This document shows positions 7,289 to 9,316 of a stretch of DNA of 9,316 bases, one piece after another (position 1 is the first letter of the stretch; each line of letters opens with the position of its first letter). Source of the stretch: Desulfuromonadaceae bacterium (GTDB lineage Bacteria; Desulfobacterota; Desulfuromonadia; Geobacterales; Pseudopelobacteraceae); the NCBI GenBank assembly GCA_028686145.1, contig JAQUCQ010000109.1, positions 1 through 9,316 on the forward strand, read 5' to 3'. The notes under the pieces were generated by a model. The model was not told where the DNA came from, made no database searches, and saw nothing but the letters and a program-made list of their open reading frames with translations. The position numbers and the translations under genes were made by a program.

Positions 7289-8973
7289 GTGAAATTTCTA
7301 AGCAGAGCATCAGAAACGTGAAGCTGGGCGAGAATACCAGAATTGCAGATTTTGTTAATCTCTATGAATGTGAGGTTGGTGACAACTCGCGAATCGGTGC
7401 TTTTGTGGAGGTTCAGAAAAACGCCAGAATTGGCAGGAACGTTAAGGTTTCAAGCCATACGTTTATCTGTGAAGGTGTCACTATAGAGGATGACGTATTT
7501 GTCGGACATAACGTCTCCTTCATCAACGACAAGTATCCGCGTGCGACTGCAAACGGGCAACCGCAGACAGAGGCAGACTGGAAGTGCGTCCCGACTCTGG
7601 TGAGAAAAGGTGCTTCCATCGGCACGAGTTCGACGATTCTGTGCGGTGTTACCATTGGTGAACATGCCATTGTTGGCGCAGGAAGTGTCGTAACAAAGGA
7701 TGTTCCGGCACATGCTGTTGTAGCAGGCATTCCGGCCCGTTTTGTGCGCAGTATTGAGAATGAAACTGTCGTCAAAAATGATGAGCCGAAGCCGGTACCG
7801 TTTCTGGATTTGAAGGCACAATATCAAGCGATTAAATTGGAGATTTTACCGGCTGTCAACAGGGTGTTAGAAAACTGTTCGTTTGTTCTAGGTGAAGAAG
7901 TATCTGCATTCGAACGGGACTTTTCTGCCTACCAGAATGCCGCTTTCGGGATTGCGGTCAATACCGGTACAAGCGCCCTTCATCTGGCACTGCTTTCAGC
8001 CGGCATAGGCCCTGGAGATGAAGTGATCACGGTTTCATTTACCTTTGTTGCAACGGTAGCGGCAATTGTTTATACCGGCGCAAAACCTGTTTTTGTCGAT
8101 ATCGATCCGAATTCCTTGACTATGGACGTAAGTGAAATAGAAAAAGCTATTACACTTCGCACAAAAGCCATTCTGCCTGTGCACATCCATGGACAGTCTG
8201 CCGATATGGACCCTATTATAGACATTGCCAATCGTCACGGACTCATAGTCATTGAAGATGCCTGCCAGGCGCATGGCGCCGAATACAAGGGACGACGTGT
8301 CGGAAGTATCGGAGATATGGGTTGCTTCAGTTTTTATCCCGGTAAGAACCTTGGTGCATATGGTGAGGGCGGCATGGTGGTCACTAATAACCAAAAGTAT
8401 GATCAAACTGTCCGCATGTTGCGTGATTGGGGGGCGGAGAGCAAATATCGTCATATTCTGAAGGGGTATAACTATCGTATGGAGGGAATGCAGGGAGCTG
8501 TCCTGCGAGTCAAGTTACGGCATTTGGAAGAGTGGACCGAAGCTAGGCGGAGTCATGCAAAACGATATTATGACCTTTTGGCAGATTCCGGTGTAAAAGT
8601 CCCCTGTGAGATGTCTTCCAACCGCCATGTGTATCATATTTATGCTATTCGGGTGCCGGAGCGAGATGCCTTTCAGAAAGCTTTAACGGCTCAAGGCGTA
8701 CAATCCGGGATTCATTACCCGATCCCTGTACATCTTCAACCGGCATACGCAGATCTCGGTTACAAGGCTGGGGATTTTCCACATACTGAAGCGGCTGCCG
8801 AAGAAGTCCTTTCTTTACCGATGTTTGCTGAATTGACAGATGAACAACAGGACACAGTTTCAGAGGCTGTGCATGAGGTGTTTAAGACGTTGTCCACTCG
8901 TACTTCGGAATGCCTTTTGTTTCCGGTTAATGAGGAACAGCCATATACCGTGGATTTAGAAGGTGTCGTTTGA
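7285..8973 (+). CDS. Fused N-acetyltransferase (WbpD/WlbB-like) and PLP sugar aminotransferase (WbpE/WlbC-like)
   Basis: A 562-residue bifunctional enzyme. Residues about 8-155 form a left-handed beta-helix of hexapeptide repeats (IGAFVEV, IEDDVFVGHNV, IGEHAIVGAGSVV), with the NDKYPRA loop (81-87) shared by WbpD/WlbB and related sugar 3-N-acetyltransferases. It would use acetyl-CoA. A short charged linker (about 156-170) leads into a DegT/DnrJ/EryC1/StrS aminotransferase (171-535): NTGTSALHLAL (226-236), PLP-ring aspartate D325 in EDACQAHGAEYKG, and Schiff-base lysine K354 in FYPGKNLGAYGEGG. Both halves keep their active-site motifs. The expected order is 3-keto sugar amination by the C-terminal half, then acetylation by the N-terminal half, giving a 2,3-diacetamido-2,3-dideoxyuronic acid nucleotide. 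These are usually two separate genes. There is no stop, ribosome site or in-frame ATG at the junction, so the fusion is real in this sequence. The last ~30 residues lie outside the aminotransferase fold. Confidence 0.92.
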   Translation: MSEISKQSIRNVKLGENTRIADFVNLYECEVGDNSRIGAFVEVQKNARIGRNVKVSSHTFICEGVTIEDDVFVGHNVSFINDKYPRATANGQPQTEADWKCVPTLVRKGASIGTSSTILCGVTIGEHAIVGAGSVVTKDVPAHAVVAGIPARFVRSIENETVVKNDEPKPVPFLDLKAQYQAIKLEILPAVNRVLENCSFVLGEEVSAFERDFSAYQNAAFGIAVNTGTSALHLALLSAGIGPGDEVITVSFTFVATVAAIVYTGAKPVFVDIDPNSLTMDVSEIEKAITLRTKAILPVHIHGQSADMDPIIDIANRHGLIVIEDACQAHGAEYKGRRVGSIGDMGCFSFYPGKNLGAYGEGGMVVTNNQKYDQTVRMLRDWGAESKYRHILKGYNYRMEGMQGAVLRVKLRHLEEWTEARRSHAKRYYDLLADSGVKVPCEMSSNRHVYHIYAIRVPERDAFQKALTAQGVQSGIHYPIPVHLQPAYADLGYKAGDFPHTEAAAEEVLSLPMFAELTDEQQDTVSEAVHEVFKTLSTRTSECLLFPVNEEQPYTVDLEGVV

Positions 8974-9014
8974 TCGAGAGTCTTCTTGTTTCTGTCTTGA
9001 TGAATTTACTGATT

Positions 9015-9036
9015 TTACATGCCTGAGAGCATGTAA
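9015..9036 (+). promoter_or_regulatory. Perfect 8-bp hairpin overlapping the ribosome binding site of the epimerase gene
   Basis: TTACATGC (9015-9022) pairs perfectly with GCATGTAA (9029-9036) around the 6-base loop CTGAGA. Two U-G wobbles (9014 with 9037, 9013 with 9038) could extend the stem into the GG of the Shine-Dalgarno. The 3' arm shares its last two A's with the ribosome site. No T-run follows, so it does not look like an intrinsic terminator. It could limit translation initiation of the next gene or protect or process the mRNA (inference). Confidence 0.55.
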
Positions 9037-9040
9037 GGAG
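9034..9040 (+). promoter_or_regulatory. Ribosome binding site of the epimerase gene
   Basis: TAAGGAG lies 6 bases before ATG 9047 and supports that start. Its first three bases lie in the 3' arm of the hairpin at 9015-9036. Confidence 0.7.
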
Positions 9041-9046
9041 AACTCT

Positions 9047-9316
9047 ATGAAGATTCAGGGTAACAAATTCCTGATCACGGGTGGTGCCGGGTTAATGGGC
9101 TCCCATATAGCCGACAGGCTTTTGGCCGGAGGTGCAGCGCAGATAATTCTGCTGGATAACTTCGTGCGCGGCAGCATGCATAATATCGATGAGCAACTGA
9201 AAGACCCGCGGGTCCAACTGGTGAAGGGAGATATCCGCAACCTTGGGCTGCTCATGGAGCTGGCCAAGGGCATGGATGGTATCTTCCACATGGCGGCGAT
9301 ACGAATCACGGCATGT
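9047..9316 (+). CDS. NAD-dependent sugar-nucleotide epimerase/dehydratase (extended SDR), 3' partial
   Basis: The first 90 codons of an extended short-chain dehydrogenase, cut by the right edge, with no stop in the frame. The Rossmann glycine motif TGGAGLMGSH is at residues 11-20; the usual form is GGAGFIGSH, so phenylalanine-isoleucine is replaced by leucine-methionine. The NAD-ribose-binding acidic residue follows in LLDNF (about 36-40), then the VKGDIRN strand typical of the adenine pocket, and FHMAA at the end of the fourth strand. The missing part would carry the Tyr-x3-Lys catalytic pair. Likely products are UDP-sugar 4-epimerases (GalE/WbpP type) or 4,6-dehydratases acting in the same glycan pathway. 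The sequence seen cannot separate these. Its spacing from the fusion gene and shared strand suggest the same operon. Confidence 0.85.
   Translation, partial: MKIQGNKFLITGGAGLMGSHIADRLLAGGAAQIILLDNFVRGSMHNIDEQLKDPRVQLVKGDIRNLGLLMELAKGMDGIFHMAAIRITAC

Larger units (their letters stand above)
8974..9046 (+). other. Longest intergenic gap, carrying a hairpin at its end
   Basis: A 73-base AT-rich gap, the longest in the window from stop to start. Apart from the hairpin and ribosome binding site at its 3' end I see no promoter with acceptable spacing, no tRNA-like fold and no small ORF with a ribosome site. Confidence 0.5.

Noticed and set aside
8986..9020. Possible sigma-70 promoter before the epimerase gene
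   Set aside because: Candidate -35 (TTGTTT, TTGATG) and -10 (TTTACT, TTTACA) boxes have spacings of 11, 13 or 22 bases, not close to 17.
9023..9028. CTGAGA loop resembling a conserved element of the TPP riboswitch
   Set aside because: Only these six bases match; the other conserved parts and the multi-helix layout are missing, and the neighbours have nothing to do with thiamine.
9055..9309. Open frames on the minus strand over the right edge (84 and 65 codons)
   Set aside because: They lie opposite a clear epimerase frame with full Rossmann motifs and have low-complexity, non-family-like products.

Overview
The window reads as part of one exopolysaccharide / surface-glycan locus of a Gram-negative bacterium. 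Nine genes lie on the + strand with gaps of at most about 75 bases, two ATGA overlaps, no convincing internal terminator and no gene-free stretch over 300 bases. The outer-membrane barrel protein shows a diderm cell. The set of tyrosine autokinase, AAA ATPase, beta-barrel protein and DUF3473-type deacetylase is the known accessory set of XrtA/PEP-CTERM (exosortase) loci. Such loci are frequent in Geobacter-like Desulfobacterota and in environmental beta- and gammaproteobacteria. The moderate GC and gene style would suit a Geobacter/Desulfuromonas-like organism, but this taxonomic placement is inference.

Positions 1-4125 hold the assembly and modification module. They encode the C-terminal part of a bacterial tyrosine kinase that is cut by the left edge (1-741), an ExeA-like ATPase with a long C-terminal extension (793-1971), a secreted beta-barrel protein of the PEP-CTERM-associated type (2033-3265), and a cytoplasmic polysaccharide deacetylase (3274-4125). 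Positions 4148-6287 encode an O-antigen-type ABC exporter: a Wzm-like permease and a Wzt-like ATPase with a C-terminal domain that probably reads the glycan. Positions 6284-8973 encode a nucleotide-sugar module: a Gfo/Idh/MocA dehydrogenase, then one polypeptide fusing a left-handed beta-helix N-acetyltransferase to a DegT-family PLP aminotransferase. Together these match the WbpB, WbpD and WbpE (WlbA, WlbB and WlbC) activities that turn UDP-GlcNAcA into a 2,3-diacetamido-uronate sugar. A sugar-nucleotide epimerase/dehydratase starts at 9047 and runs off the right edge.

Inferred working model: the last genes make an unusual diacetamido-uronic sugar, unseen flanking glycosyltransferases build it into a glycan, the ABC pair exports it, and the deacetylase, kinase, ATPase and barrel protein modify, regulate and pass it to the surface. 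The most interesting points are the acetyltransferase-aminotransferase fusion, an ABC exporter next to an XrtA-type module, and a perfect 8-bp hairpin that overlaps the ribosome binding site of the last gene. No exosortase, PEP-CTERM substrate, glycosyltransferase or Wzx/Wzy is present in the window. All family assignments come from reading motifs and need a profile search for confirmation.
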